Below, piece after piece: positions 1-6,944 of a stretch of DNA of 64,000 bases (position 1 is the first letter of the stretch; every line of letters starts with the position of its first letter). This DNA comes from Epilithonimonas lactis (lineage in GTDB: Bacteria > Bacteroidota > Bacteroidia > Flavobacteriales > Weeksellaceae): NCBI RefSeq assembly GCF_900110605.1, contig NZ_FOFI01000003.1, forward strand, positions 558,001-622,000. The letters run 5' to 3'. The position numbers and the translations under genes are program-made. The notes under the pieces are model-generated. The model was not told the DNA's origin. It worked only from the letters and a program-made list of their open reading frames with translations, and made no database searches.

Positions 1-339
1 AGACACCAGTTCGGAAAATCGATTTCAAGTTTTCAGGCGGTAAACTTTATGTTGGCCGATATGGCGACAGAAATTGACGCTTCAGAATTGCTAATAAGAA
101 GAGCTTCTGACCTCAAAAATGCAAAAGCAAAAATGACCCGTGAAGGTGCAATGGCAAAATTATACGCTTCTGAAGCTTGCGTAAGAATTTCCAATAATGC
201 GGTTCAGATTTTCGGTGGTTATGGCTACACAAAAGATTTCCCTGTTGAGAAATTCTACAGAGATTCTAAATTGTGTACGATTGGCGAAGGAACTTCTGAA
301 ATCCAAAGATTGGTGATTGGACGAGACATTACGTCTTAA
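1..339 (+). CDS. Acyl-CoA dehydrogenase, C-terminal part (cut by window edge)
   Basis: The reading frame is already open at base 1 and ends at a TAA at 337-339, so only about the last 112 residues are visible. They form the C-terminal helical domain of FAD-dependent acyl-CoA dehydrogenases, which oxidise acyl-CoA to trans-2-enoyl-CoA in fatty-acid or branched-chain amino-acid breakdown. The first residues read [12 protein letters not shown] and continue to MLADMA, both typical of the family. The stretch GEGTSEIQR near the end carries the glutamate that is the catalytic base in short- and medium-chain enzymes. The Met at base 49 is internal and is not the start. A rho-independent terminator follows 28 bases later. 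The substrate class cannot be told from this fragment. Confidence 0.93.
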   Translation, partial: RHQFGKSISSFQAVNFMLADMATEIDASELLIRRASDLKNAKAKMTREGAMAKLYASEACVRISNNAVQIFGGYGYTKDFPVEKFYRDSKLCTIGEGTSEIQRLVIGRDITS

Positions 340-367
340 GAATCAAAATTTTACATTTTAAAATATC

Positions 368-403
368 AAACCCTTTCAAAAATTTTTAACTTTGAAAGGG
401 TTT
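368..403 (+). terminator. Rho-independent terminator after the acyl-CoA dehydrogenase
   Basis: A 13-bp stem (AAACCCTTTCAAA at 368-380 paired with 391-403) closes a 10-base loop and ends in a T run at 401-405. It separates the acyl-CoA dehydrogenase from the next gene. Confidence 0.85.
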
Positions 404-417
404 TTAAATTTAATGCT

Positions 418-915
418 ATGATTAAAGAATTGTTAATCTCAGAATTTCTGCAGGAAGCCGAAAACACACGCAAAGTCCTGGAAGCGATTCCAGATTCTGC
501 GCTTGGCTGGAAATCTTCAGAAAAAACTTGGTCCACTGCAAAGCTGGCTTCGCACGTTGCAACGATTTATGCTTGGTATCCCGAAGTCCTTTTGTCTGAT
601 GCGTTCGAGTTGTCAGATTTCAAATATGAAAGGGAAAATCATTCAGCTTCGAAAAATATTCTGCAAAAGTTTGAAGAGAATTTTTCTCTGGCCAAAGAAG
701 CTTTCGAAAAGCTCGACGAAAATAAACTGAGCACACCTTGGACAATGACGATGAAGGAAAAAGTCCTGATTCCACCGACGCCAAAGTACAACATTATCAG
801 AACAACGCTCTTCAATCATCTATATCATCATCGTGGCGAATTGATTGTTTATCTTCGTGCGACAGGCAACAAAGTTCCAGGTTTTTACGGTCCGACTGCG
901 GATGATAAGTTTTAA
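418..915 (+). CDS. DinB-family four-helix putative metalloenzyme
   Basis: This 165-residue protein matches the DinB/YfiT-like four-helix fold, a large family of putative metal-dependent (often thiol-transferring) enzymes; it is unrelated to DNA polymerase IV despite the name. Visible family signs are a His in the second helix region (SHVATIYAW, residue about 46) and a paired His motif near the C-terminus (NHLYHHRGELIVYLRA, about 133-148), the expected metal triad, followed by the usual ending VPGFYGPTADD. There is no signal peptide, so it is cytoplasmic. A DUF1801 gene follows after 12 bases, suggesting co-transcription. The specific reaction is unknown. Confidence 0.85.
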   Translation: MIKELLISEFLQEAENTRKVLEAIPDSALGWKSSEKTWSTAKLASHVATIYAWYPEVLLSDAFELSDFKYERENHSASKNILQKFEENFSLAKEAFEKLDENKLSTPWTMTMKEKVLIPPTPKYNIIRTTLFNHLYHHRGELIVYLRATGNKVPGFYGPTADDKF

Positions 916-927
916 ATATTTTAATTA

Positions 928-1320
928 ATGAATCCAGACATCACTTCCTACAATCAGAAATTAGAATCTGAAGACGAGAAAATCGCAAACCTTCTTTCCG
1001 AAGAAATTGGCAAATATCTTCCTGAAACCGAAAACAAAATCTGGCATTCGCATCCAGTTTGGTTTCTAGATGGAAATCCAATTGTGGGCTACAGCAAACA
1101 GAAACTAGGAATTAGAATAATGTTCTGGAGCGGAAAATCTTTCAATGAAGAAAAACTGAATGTGGAAGGCGAAAAATTTCAGGATGCTTCTATTTTTTAT
1201 AATGATGTGAATGAAATTGATAAGGATGACTTGAAACGTTGGCTGGAAAAATCCAGAGAAATCCAATGGGATTATAAGAATATTGTGAAGCGGAAAGGTG
1301 TTTTGGAACGGTTGAAATAA
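928..1320 (+). CDS. DUF1801 domain protein
   Basis: A 130-residue cytoplasmic protein of the DUF1801 (YdhG-like) family. The recognisable core is KIWHSHPVWFLDGNPIVGYS at about residues 37-56 with an RIMFWSGKSF strand after it, as in family members that share a frataxin-like fold. The molecular role is not established. It lies 12 bases after the DinB-like gene and probably shares its transcript. A long perfect inverted repeat begins 38 bases after the stop and may end the transcript. Confidence 0.85.
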   Translation: MNPDITSYNQKLESEDEKIANLLSEEIGKYLPETENKIWHSHPVWFLDGNPIVGYSKQKLGIRIMFWSGKSFNEEKLNVEGEKFQDASIFYNDVNEIDKDDLKRWLEKSREIQWDYKNIVKRKGVLERLK

Positions 1321-1358
1321 GTTAGAAAATCAAAAAAAAATTTAAAACTAATATCCAG

Positions 1359-1426
1359 TTTGTCATTCCGTAGGAATCTAACCATACTTTTACGAATTCT
1401 AGTGGAGATTCCTACGGAATGACAAA
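1359..1426. repeat. Dispersed palindrome, copy 1 (21-bp perfect arms)
   Basis: The left arm TTTGTCATTCCGTAGGAATCT (1359-1379) is exactly complementary to 1406-1426, with a 26-base loop. The same arm sequence recurs at 33952-34028, so this is an interspersed repeat family and not only a local terminator. It lies between genes and may fold into a very stable RNA hairpin at the end of the DUF1801 transcript. Confidence 0.9.
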
Positions 1427-1501
1427 ATTCTGTCTATTGTTTAAAATTCTTTTGTGACTTTTGACTTCGTCGAATCTTCGATTTGTGGTTAATAAAAAAT
1501 A

Positions 1502-1528
1502 AATGCTGTCTTTAAGGATGGCATTTTT
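1502..1528 (+). terminator. Hairpin with T run upstream of the MazG-like gene
   Basis: AATGCTGTC (1502-1510) pairs with GATGGCATT (1516-1524, two G-T wobbles) and is followed by a T run. It can act as a terminator for read-through from upstream. The next gene's promoter box begins within its T run. Confidence 0.55.
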
Positions 1529-1536
1529 TATATTTG
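1529..1536 (+). promoter_or_regulatory. TAnnTTTG promoter box for the MazG-like gene
   Basis: TATATTTG matches the Bacteroidota -7 consensus TAnnTTTG and lies 19 bases before the ATG at 1556. Confidence 0.6.
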
Positions 1537-1555
1537 TTAAAATTTTAGAAAAAAT

Positions 1556-2023
1556 ATGGAAAAGATAGACAGCCTGAACCAAGTTGCCGAATTTCACAAA
1601 ACTTTCAACGCCCCAATTCTTGACACACCTCAAATCCCTTCAAAAGAACGTGCTGAGCTGAGAGTTAGCCTTTTACAGGAAGAATTGGACGAGCTGAAAA
1701 AAGCGATTGAGGACAACGATTTGGTAGAAGTTGCTGATGCACTTTGCGACCTTCAATACGTTTTGAGTGGCGCTGTTTTGGAGTTTGGACTAGGCGATAA
1801 ATTCGTGGAATTGTTCAATGAAGTTCAGCGTTCCAATATGTCCAAAGCTTGTGATAACGAAATTCAGGCGCAGGAAACGGTAGAATTTTATAAAGACAAA
1901 GGAACGGATGCTTATTATGAAAAATCTGGCGACAAATACAATGTTCACCGCGTTGCAGACAACAAGGTTTTGAAGAACAAGTACTACTCCGCTGCTGATT
2001 TATCAGATATAATCAATAAATAA
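1556..2023 (+). CDS. MazG-like / PRA-PH all-alpha NTP pyrophosphohydrolase
   Basis: This 155-residue protein has the signature of all-alpha nucleoside-triphosphate pyrophosphohydrolases, which hydrolyse NTPs or dNTPs to the monophosphate and pyrophosphate with Mg2+. The EExxE motif (E42, E43, E46 in LLQEELDELKKA) and the second acidic helix (E58, D61, D65 in VEVADALCD) supply the metal ligands. The C-terminal third (from about residue 95) is specific to a phosphoribosyl-ATP pyrophosphohydrolase-like subfamily common in Bacteroidota. A house-cleaning role against non-canonical nucleotides is inference from the family. No his genes are nearby, so HisE is unlikely. It is probably transcribed alone from the box at 1529. 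Confidence 0.85.
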   Translation: MEKIDSLNQVAEFHKTFNAPILDTPQIPSKERAELRVSLLQEELDELKKAIEDNDLVEVADALCDLQYVLSGAVLEFGLGDKFVELFNEVQRSNMSKACDNEIQAQETVEFYKDKGTDAYYEKSGDKYNVHRVADNKVLKNKYYSAADLSDIINK

Positions 2024-2028
2024 TATTT

Positions 2029-2107
2029 ACCACAACGGACACTAAGATTTTTCACAATGACCACAATTTGTGAACCTCGTGAAAAACTTTGTTGACCTTG
2101 TGGTTAA
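2029..2107. repeat. Imperfect intergenic inverted repeat
   Basis: The ends of this stretch are related by inversion: ACCACAACGGACACTAAGAT at the left resembles the complement of the right end, which reads CTTTGTTGACCTTGTGGTT, with TTTTTCAC/GTGAAAAA inside. The match is about three quarters by eye. Similar 'cacaaag...gtgaaaa' palindromes are frequent between genes in Flavobacteriia. Function unknown. Confidence 0.5.
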
Positions 2108-2119
2108 AAATAAAACATA

Positions 2120-2665
2120 ATGAAAAAAATATCAATATTATTTGGGTTGCTTGCTTTGATGTTCATCAGTTCTTGCGCAGAACGCGTCATTGTGAACCGT
2201 GAAGTAGAATCCAAGAACGATGGCAAAATGCTTTTGGGAACGCAGTCGCTTGACCAATTCCGAAAAGAACCTTACAAAACCTGGTTCGATGAAGAATACA
2301 ACCGCTATCAAATCGACCAGCCAAGTTTGGCAGAATTGAAGAAAGAAAAACTGAACAGTTATTCTTTGGTCGTATTTGTAGGAAGTTGGTGCGAGGACAG
2401 CCACAGAGAATTTCCGAGATTGATAAAGATTCTGGAAACTTTGAAATACAATACGGACAAAATGCAAATCATCGCCGTGAACCGCAAAAAGGAATCTCCA
2501 GCTGGCGAAGAAGGTCTTTACAACATCACGAGAGTTCCGACAATCATTGTCAAAAAGTACGGAAAAGAAATCGGTAGAATCACAGAAATGCCCGAAACTG
2601 GATTTTTGGAGAAAGATTTGCTTAATATTTTGAAAAAAGATAATAATTCAGGCTTATTTAAGTAG
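2120..2665 (+). CDS. Thioredoxin-fold lipoprotein with a CxxS site
   Basis: A 181-residue predicted lipoprotein. Residues 1-18 form a lipoprotein signal peptide ending in the lipobox ISSC, with Cys19 the lipidation site, so it should be anchored facing the periplasm. The remainder has a thioredoxin-like fold: the strand SLVVFVGSWCEDS at about 82-94 and the cis-proline loop RVPTI at about 138-142. The active site is C-E-D-S where a redox-active thioredoxin has CxxC, so the resolving cysteine is missing. Such proteins may act as monothiol reductases, isomerases or binding proteins. The next gene (DUF4230) starts 48 bases later. Substrate unknown. Confidence 0.8.
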   Translation: MKKISILFGLLALMFISSCAERVIVNREVESKNDGKMLLGTQSLDQFRKEPYKTWFDEEYNRYQIDQPSLAELKKEKLNSYSLVVFVGSWCEDSHREFPRLIKILETLKYNTDKMQIIAVNRKKESPAGEEGLYNITRVPTIIVKKYGKEIGRITEMPETGFLEKDLLNILKKDNNSGLFK

Positions 2666-2713
2666 GAGAAATTATTTCAAAACTTAATTGGCTGACAAAT
2701 CGCAATCATTCAA

Positions 2714-3325
2714 ATGACAAAATACACAGGCATCCTTTCTTTTATTTTCGGAATCATTCTTACGGTTTTCCTATTTCTATCGTGGAGAAGTTGCAATAAG
2801 AAAGAAGATGCGGCACTTATCAATCAAGATTATTACCTCATCACGAATCAGATTCAGAAGATGAACAAAATGGTGGTTTTGGAACAGGATTTTTCCAGCT
2901 TCCAAACGCACAAAAGTTCGGCGGCAAATATCGCAGGATTTGATATTCTTCCACGTGAAATGGTACTTTATACCACTGCGAAAGCACAGGTTTCCTACGA
3001 TTTGAAACAAATGAAAATCGATGTGGACACGGTAAATAAAAAATTGATTCTGCAAGAAATTCCCCAGCCCGAAATCAAGATTTTTCCAGATGTGAAAATT
3101 CATTTTATGGATGACTACGCGATTAACAGATTCACGCAGAAAGATATCAACGGCGTGATGGAATCTGCTAAGAAAAATATGGCAAAAAGCGTGAACCAGA
3201 ACAATCTGAAAGAGCAAAGCAAAAAACAATTGAAAGATAATCTGAACGATATATTCGTTTTGGCAAAGGCATTGCATTATTCCATCGAGGATAAGACCAA
3301 TACTTTTCCCGCCACCGAATTATAA
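2714..3325 (+). CDS. DUF4230 membrane-anchored protein
   Basis: A 203-residue protein with one N-terminal transmembrane helix (about residues 7-24) followed by an extracytoplasmic domain of the DUF4230 type, which is widespread and uncharacterised. The domain core contains an alpha/beta segment (VYLTTAKAQ-like strand at about 82-95, seen here as VLYTTAKAQVSYDLK) and a helical C-terminal part rich in Lys, Asn and Gln. No catalytic motif is visible. A 59-residue reading frame starts 11 bases after the stop, so the two are likely co-transcribed, possibly with the lipoprotein upstream. Confidence 0.75.
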   Translation: MTKYTGILSFIFGIILTVFLFLSWRSCNKKEDAALINQDYYLITNQIQKMNKMVVLEQDFSSFQTHKSSAANIAGFDILPREMVLYTTAKAQVSYDLKQMKIDVDTVNKKLILQEIPQPEIKIFPDVKIHFMDDYAINRFTQKDINGVMESAKKNMAKSVNQNNLKEQSKKQLKDNLNDIFVLAKALHYSIEDKTNTFPATEL

Positions 3326-3336
3326 AATCAATCGTT

Positions 3337-3516
3337 ATGGAACCAGATAAAAAACAAGAAAGCAACAACTCGTCCGAGCAGAAAAAACAGACCGAGGATT
3401 TCCGAGATATTCCAGCGTCATCTGACAAGCAAAACCCGCCTGACATTGATAAAGAAGATGTCGAAAAAGGTTCCAAGGTCAACAAGGACGGAAAAACAGA
3501 CAACACAGAAAAATAG
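3337..3516 (+). CDS. Small hydrophilic protein (59 aa)
   Basis: An ATG at 3337 opens a 59-codon frame ending at the TAG at 3514-3516. The product is entirely hydrophilic, rich in Lys, Asp, Glu, Asn, Ser and Gln, and has no predicted helix or membrane segment, so it is probably disordered. It begins 11 bases after the DUF4230 stop and is followed by a clear terminator at 3536, which supports it as the last gene of that transcript. It is not recognised as any family. The evidence is position and an intact frame only. Confidence 0.5.
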   Translation: MEPDKKQESNNSSEQKKQTEDFRDIPASSDKQNPPDIDKEDVEKGSKVNKDGKTDNTEK

Positions 3517-3535
3517 TTTTCCTTGCGAAAAATTC

Positions 3536-3573
3536 AACAAGCCTTTCAAATTTATTTTGAAAGGCTTGTTTAT
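3536..3573 (+). terminator. Rho-independent terminator
   Basis: ACAAGCCTTTCAAA (3537-3550) pairs with TTTGAAAGGCTTGT (3556-3569) and is followed by T-rich sequence. It ends the transcript of the lipoprotein-DUF4230-small protein group. Confidence 0.8.
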
Positions 3574-3671
3574 TTGATAAAATTAACATATATTTAATAT
3601 TAGAAATCAGATGACAGAAAATCTGGTTCAGAAGTGTTCTTTTTATTTCGTCTCATCAAAACATTACAGCT

Positions 3672-4169
3672 ATGTCTTATATTGTTGTAGGGCTTTTTCC
3701 CACTCAGCTAGAGGCTGATAAGGTCCTTTTAAAATTGGAAAACGCTGGTTACAATGACTACAATCTTTCTCATTCTCATCACGAGACTGTGCAAAATGTG
3801 GACATTGAGAAGAAAAATGGTTTTTGGAATTGGTTATTTGATGACAATCACATCGACAAAGCCCGTTTCGAATACGCAAGTATCGACCACAACACGATTA
3901 CCGTCCATCTGCAGACCGAGCAGGACGCGCACATCGTGAAGGACATCCTGGACAACAATGGCGCCGTGAATGTAGAGGAGAAAGCTCAGGACCATATGAC
4001 TGAAAATTTTCCGAATCACGAATATGTGATTTCCGAAAGCCGAAATGCGAAAATCATCGCAAAAGCCCGAAACAATCTATTCTTTACCAATGACCGAAAA
4101 CCACACCACCACCACGAGAAAAGAATTGCGGATGAGATTGATGGTCTGGGAATCACTAAATTCAAATAG
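3672..4169 (+). CDS. Stress-protein-like paralogue 1 (GSP17M-type N-terminus)
   Basis: A 165-residue cytoplasmic protein. Its start MSYIVVGLFPTQLEADKVLLKLENAGY resembles the N-terminal alpha/beta fold of general-stress proteins (GSP17M/YflT type), which detect or buffer stress by unknown means. The gene at 4606 encodes a clear paralogue with the same order: the MSY-(I/T)-(V/I)-x-G-(I/L)-FP start, FWNWLFD or FFDWLFD, EYASID, a NGAV/IxVEEK segment and a closing (S/T)RxAxIIAKAxNxL(F/Y)FT(N/D)DR motif. Paralogue 1 has a PHHHH cluster near its end (about 147-151) that paralogue 2 lacks. Function is inference from family resemblance. Confidence 0.65.
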   Translation: MSYIVVGLFPTQLEADKVLLKLENAGYNDYNLSHSHHETVQNVDIEKKNGFWNWLFDDNHIDKARFEYASIDHNTITVHLQTEQDAHIVKDILDNNGAVNVEEKAQDHMTENFPNHEYVISESRNAKIIAKARNNLFFTNDRKPHHHHEKRIADEIDGLGITKFK

Positions 4170-4174
4170 TTAGC

Positions 4175-4199
4175 AGTTAGTTAGTTAGTTAGTTAGTAA
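4175..4199. repeat. TTAG microsatellite
   Basis: Five consecutive copies of the tetranucleotide GTTA/TTAG follow the stop of paralogue 1. It is noncoding and may be a slippage-prone spot. Confidence 0.8.
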
Positions 4200-4205
4200 C
4201 TTTTT

Positions 4206-4310
4206 GGGCAGCTATTCCGTCCTCCACTCCCACTCTTTTTTGCACGACGATTGGTCTGCGAGATTAACGTTTCGGCAAGCAAAAAAGGAGTTCCGTTCAG
4301 GCCGGGCTGC
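4206..4310 (-). repeat. Structured dispersed repeat, copy A
   Basis: Read on the minus strand, the element starts GCAGCCCGGCCTGAACGGAA, has a T run, and ends GGACGGAATAGCTGCCC. The outer arms GCAGC/GCTGC pair. An inner arm ACTC-CTTTTTTGC pairs with GCAAAAAAG-AGT. The apical part is longer than in the other copies (total about 105 bp against 82-87). It is inverted relative to copy B, which lies 110 bases away. No protein is credible here. Confidence 0.8.
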
Positions 4311-4360
4311 GTAACCTCGGTGGTATAGCAACTTTTTTTTTTAAATAAATCAAACTATGG

Positions 4361-4391
4361 AAACCTTTCGGATGAACTGGAAGGTTTTTTT
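4361..4391 (+). terminator. Terminator-like hairpin
   Basis: AAACCTTTC (4361-4369) can pair with GGAAGGTTT (4379-4387), followed by a T run. It lies between repeat copies A and B and probably serves paralogue 1 or a repeat-derived transcript. Confidence 0.5.
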
Positions 4392-4420
4392 CTATGCCCA
4401 AACGTTCTACCTGGCGAAGC

Positions 4421-4508
4421 GCGCCCCGACTTGAGCGGAAATCCTTTTTTTGTGGGTGGAAAAGCCAAGGCAAAAAGATTGGGAGCGGAAGGCGGATAAA
4501 GGCGCCCA
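4421..4508 (+). repeat. Structured dispersed repeat, copy B (compensatory outer stem)
   Basis: The element reads GCGCCCCGACTTGAGCGGAA, a T run, a short apical loop, then CAAAAAGATTGGGAGCGGAA and GGCGGATAAAGGCGCCC. Its outer arms are GCGCC/GGCGC instead of the GCAGC/GCTGC of the other three copies, so both strands of the stem changed together. The inner arm pairs AATC with GATT flanking T/A runs. It ends about 100 bases before the start of stress paralogue 2 and may lie in that gene's leader. Confidence 0.82.
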
Positions 4509-4605
4509 AATCTTAAATACTGTTAAAATTTTGTCCGACAGTAGATTGTGTCATCATTTTTGTTTGGGTAAGGGAAATAAGTTTAACCACCAAAAAAATA
4601 TTATT

Positions 4606-5112
4606 ATGTCTTACACGATTATCGGGATTTTCCCAAACGAAGCAGAAAGCAGAGATGTCATCACCAAACTGGAAGAAGCAGGCTTGTACGAATATTCCCT
4701 AGCGAACGCAGAAATTGAAGCTCTGGACAAAGTTGAAACCATAGATACGGACAGAAAAGCAAGTTTTTTTGACTGGCTGTTCGACAGAGATGTTGTAGAG
4801 ACGGACCGCTACGAATATGCGAGTATCGATAGCAACAGAATCACGGTTTACGCTGAAACAGAGGACGATGCAAACGCTGCCAAAAAAATTCTGGACGAAA
4901 ACGGCGCGATAGATGTGGAAGAAAAAACCAGAGGATATCTTGCAGAAAAATATCCGGACAGACACAACGAATATCCAATCCCGGAATCTACAAGAGCAAG
5001 AATCATCGCAAAAGCGAAAAACGATTTGTACTTCACAGATGACCGCGGAACAGCCTACAGACCGGAAAAAGGAATGTCAGACGAGATGGATTCTCAGGGC
5101 AGAAAAGACTAA
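4606..5112 (+). CDS. Stress-protein-like paralogue 2 (GSP17M-type N-terminus)
   Basis: A 168-residue cytoplasmic protein and tandem paralogue of the gene at 3672, sharing the MSY...GIFP start, FFDWLFD, EYASIDSNRITVYAETE, NGAIDVEEK and STRARIIAKAKNDLYFTDDR segments. The frame is open further upstream to 4450, but that extension runs through repeat copy B and has no counterpart in the paralogue, so the ATG at 4606 is chosen. Residues 1-50 resemble general-stress proteins of the GSP17M type. The C-terminus is acidic and probably flexible. A strong terminator follows at 5143. The duplicated genes and the repeats between them suggest a local rearrangement. Confidence 0.68.
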   Translation: MSYTIIGIFPNEAESRDVITKLEEAGLYEYSLANAEIEALDKVETIDTDRKASFFDWLFDRDVVETDRYEYASIDSNRITVYAETEDDANAAKKILDENGAIDVEEKTRGYLAEKYPDRHNEYPIPESTRARIIAKAKNDLYFTDDRGTAYRPEKGMSDEMDSQGRKD

Positions 5113-5142
5113 CTGAATGAATTTTAATTTTATATTTTACTG

Positions 5143-5178
5143 AATGAGAGCCGAATTAACTTCGGCTCTCATTTTTTT
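5143..5178. terminator. Bidirectional terminator between stress paralogue 2 and leuB
   Basis: AATGAGAGCCGAA (5143-5155) pairs perfectly with TTCGGCTCTCATT (5161-5173) around a 5-base loop, with a T run after it on the plus strand. It lies between convergent genes; the leuB stop codon (5178-5180) abuts its T run. Confidence 0.85.
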
Positions 5179-6299
5179 TAGACAATCGTGGATTTTCCTA
5201 ACTGGACATTCTCGTGGTTGTAGTACGACCTTTCCGAAAAACGAATGTAATCCGCAATGAAATCTCCTACTTCACTGGTCGAGTAATTGATATCTGGATT
5301 CAGGTCAATCGTCACATATCTGCTTTCGATGGCATTTTCCACGCTTTCTCTTAATTTATTCGCTGCTTGGGTCAATTCCAAATGGTCGAGCATCATTGCT
5401 GCACTCAAGATAGAGGCGATTGGATTTGCAATTCCTTTTCCTTTGGCCTGCGGATAAGAACCGTGGATTGGTTCGAAAAGGGCGTTGTCGTTCCCTATTG
5501 ATGCGGAAGGCAATAAACCGATGGAACCGCCAATCACGCTGGCTTCGTCGGAAATGATATCGCCGAACATATTTTCTGTAAGGATGACATCGAATTGTTT
5601 TGGGTTTAGAATCATCTGCATTGCGGCATTATCTACGAACATAAAATCCACTTTGACATCTGGATATTCCAAAGCAATCTCTTTCACGATTTTTCTCCAA
5701 AGTCTGGATGTGTCGAGAACGTTGGCTTTGTCAATCAAGGTTAGTTTTTTCTTTCTTTTCTGAGCATCCTGAAAAGCTAAGTGAGCAATTCCTGTAATTT
5801 CTTCTTTGGAATATTTGCAAACATCGTAAGCGTAATCACCATTTTCCTCAGTGAATTTTTCTCCAAAATAGATGCCGCTAATCAACTCACGATAGATTTG
5901 AATATCCGTTCCTTCAACGATTTCTCTTTTTAAAGGACTTTTTTTGATTAATGAAGCGTAAGTTTTGATTGGTCTGATGTTGGCGAATAATCCCAATCCT
6001 TTTCTCAATTTCAACAAACCTTGTTCTGGACGTACTTTCGCGTCAGGATTGTTATCAAAAGCTGGGTCGCCGATTGCGCCGAACAAAACAGCATCAGAAT
6101 TTTTGCATAATTCCAAAGTTTCGTCTGGCAAAGGATTTCCTGTTTGATAAATCGCTTCCGCGCCCATCACGCCATAATCAAATTGAAAATTATATTGATA
6201 AGCTTCGCCAATCACTTTCAAGACTTTCACACTTTCGTTGGTCACTTCCGGACCGATGCCATCGCCTGGCAAAACTGCTATTTTATAATTCTTGCTCAT
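5178..6299 (-). CDS. leuB: 3-isopropylmalate dehydrogenase
   Basis: A 373-residue NAD-dependent, Mg2+-requiring enzyme that oxidises and decarboxylates 3-isopropylmalate to 2-oxoisocaproate, the third stage of leucine synthesis. The start reads [15 protein letters not shown], with GDGIGPEV at about residues 11-18. The Arg-rich substrate loop and the Mg/NAD region [24 protein letters not shown] are present, as are [15 protein letters not shown] and the usual C-terminus. The frame extends eight codons upstream to 6323, but the ATG at 6299 gives the family start MSKNYKI and overlaps leuD by only 17 bases, so translational coupling is likely. Last gene of leuA-C-D-B. Confidence 0.96.
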   Translation of the reverse strand: MSKNYKIAVLPGDGIGPEVTNESVKVLKVIGEAYQYNFQFDYGVMGAEAIYQTGNPLPDETLELCKNSDAVLFGAIGDPAFDNNPDAKVRPEQGLLKLRKGLGLFANIRPIKTYASLIKKSPLKREIVEGTDIQIYRELISGIYFGEKFTEENGDYAYDVCKYSKEEITGIAHLAFQDAQKRKKKLTLIDKANVLDTSRLWRKIVKEIALEYPDVKVDFMFVDNAAMQMILNPKQFDVILTENMFGDIISDEASVIGGSIGLLPSASIGNDNALFEPIHGSYPQAKGKGIANPIASILSAAMMLDHLELTQAANKLRESVENAIESRYVTIDLNPDINYSTSEVGDFIADYIRFSERSYYNHENVQLGKSTIV

Positions 6300-6888
6300 A
6301 TACTTTCTGTGTTTTTTGTTCAAATTTCTGAATCGCTTCTTTTTTGCTCGTTAAAAAATCAATATCGTCGTAGCCATTGATGAGGCATATTTTTTTGTAA
6401 GAATCTAACTCGAAACTTTCTGTCATATCATTGAATGAAATTGTCTGTTTTTCCACATCTACAGTAATTTGAGTTGAAGGATTTTGCGTGATGGTTTCCA
6501 TTAAATCTTTAAGATAATCCTCAGAAACTTTCACTGGAAGCAATCCATTATTTAGCGCATTGCCTTTAAAAATATCCGCAAAATAACTTGACACAACCAC
6601 CTTAAAACCATAATCCGTTAACGACCAAGCGGCGTGTTCTCTACTGCTTCCGCATCCGAAGTTATTTCCTGCAACCAGAATTTCGCCGGAATATTTAGGA
6701 TTATTGAGAACGAAGTCAGGATTTGGTTCATTGGAGTGAACATTATACCGCCAATCTCTGAAAAGATTTTCCCCGAAACCTTCTTTGCTGATGCTTTTGA
6801 GGAAACGTGCCGGAATAATCTGGTCTGTATCTATATTTTCGCTCGGCAACGGAACGGCCTGAGAGTTTATTAAAACTAATTTTTGCAT
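6283..6888 (-). CDS. leuD: 3-isopropylmalate dehydratase small subunit
   Basis: A 201-residue subunit that, with LeuC, isomerises 2-isopropylmalate to 3-isopropylmalate. Diagnostic segments are the N-terminal [20 protein letters not shown] and [16 protein letters not shown] at about residues 73-88, the swivelling-domain motif of the aconitase superfamily, with NGLLPVK after it. The length fits the bacterial small subunit. It lies 56 bases after leuC, and its last codons overlap the start of leuB. Confidence 0.96.
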   Translation of the reverse strand: MQKLVLINSQAVPLPSENIDTDQIIPARFLKSISKEGFGENLFRDWRYNVHSNEPNPDFVLNNPKYSGEILVAGNNFGCGSSREHAAWSLTDYGFKVVVSSYFADIFKGNALNNGLLPVKVSEDYLKDLMETITQNPSTQITVDVEKQTISFNDMTESFELDSYKKICLINGYDDIDFLTSKKEAIQKFEQKTQKVYEQEL

Positions 6889-6944
6889 ACGTTTAATTCG
6901 ATGTTCAAGATTTAAAATTCAATGTTTTAAATTCCAGTTTGTCA

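Noticed and set aside
4297..4509. 70-residue minus-strand frame starting MGAFIRLPLPIFLP
   Set aside because: It is a translation of structured repeat copy B and adjacent DNA. The same peptide start arises from copy D, which shows that the DNA repeat, not a protein, is conserved.
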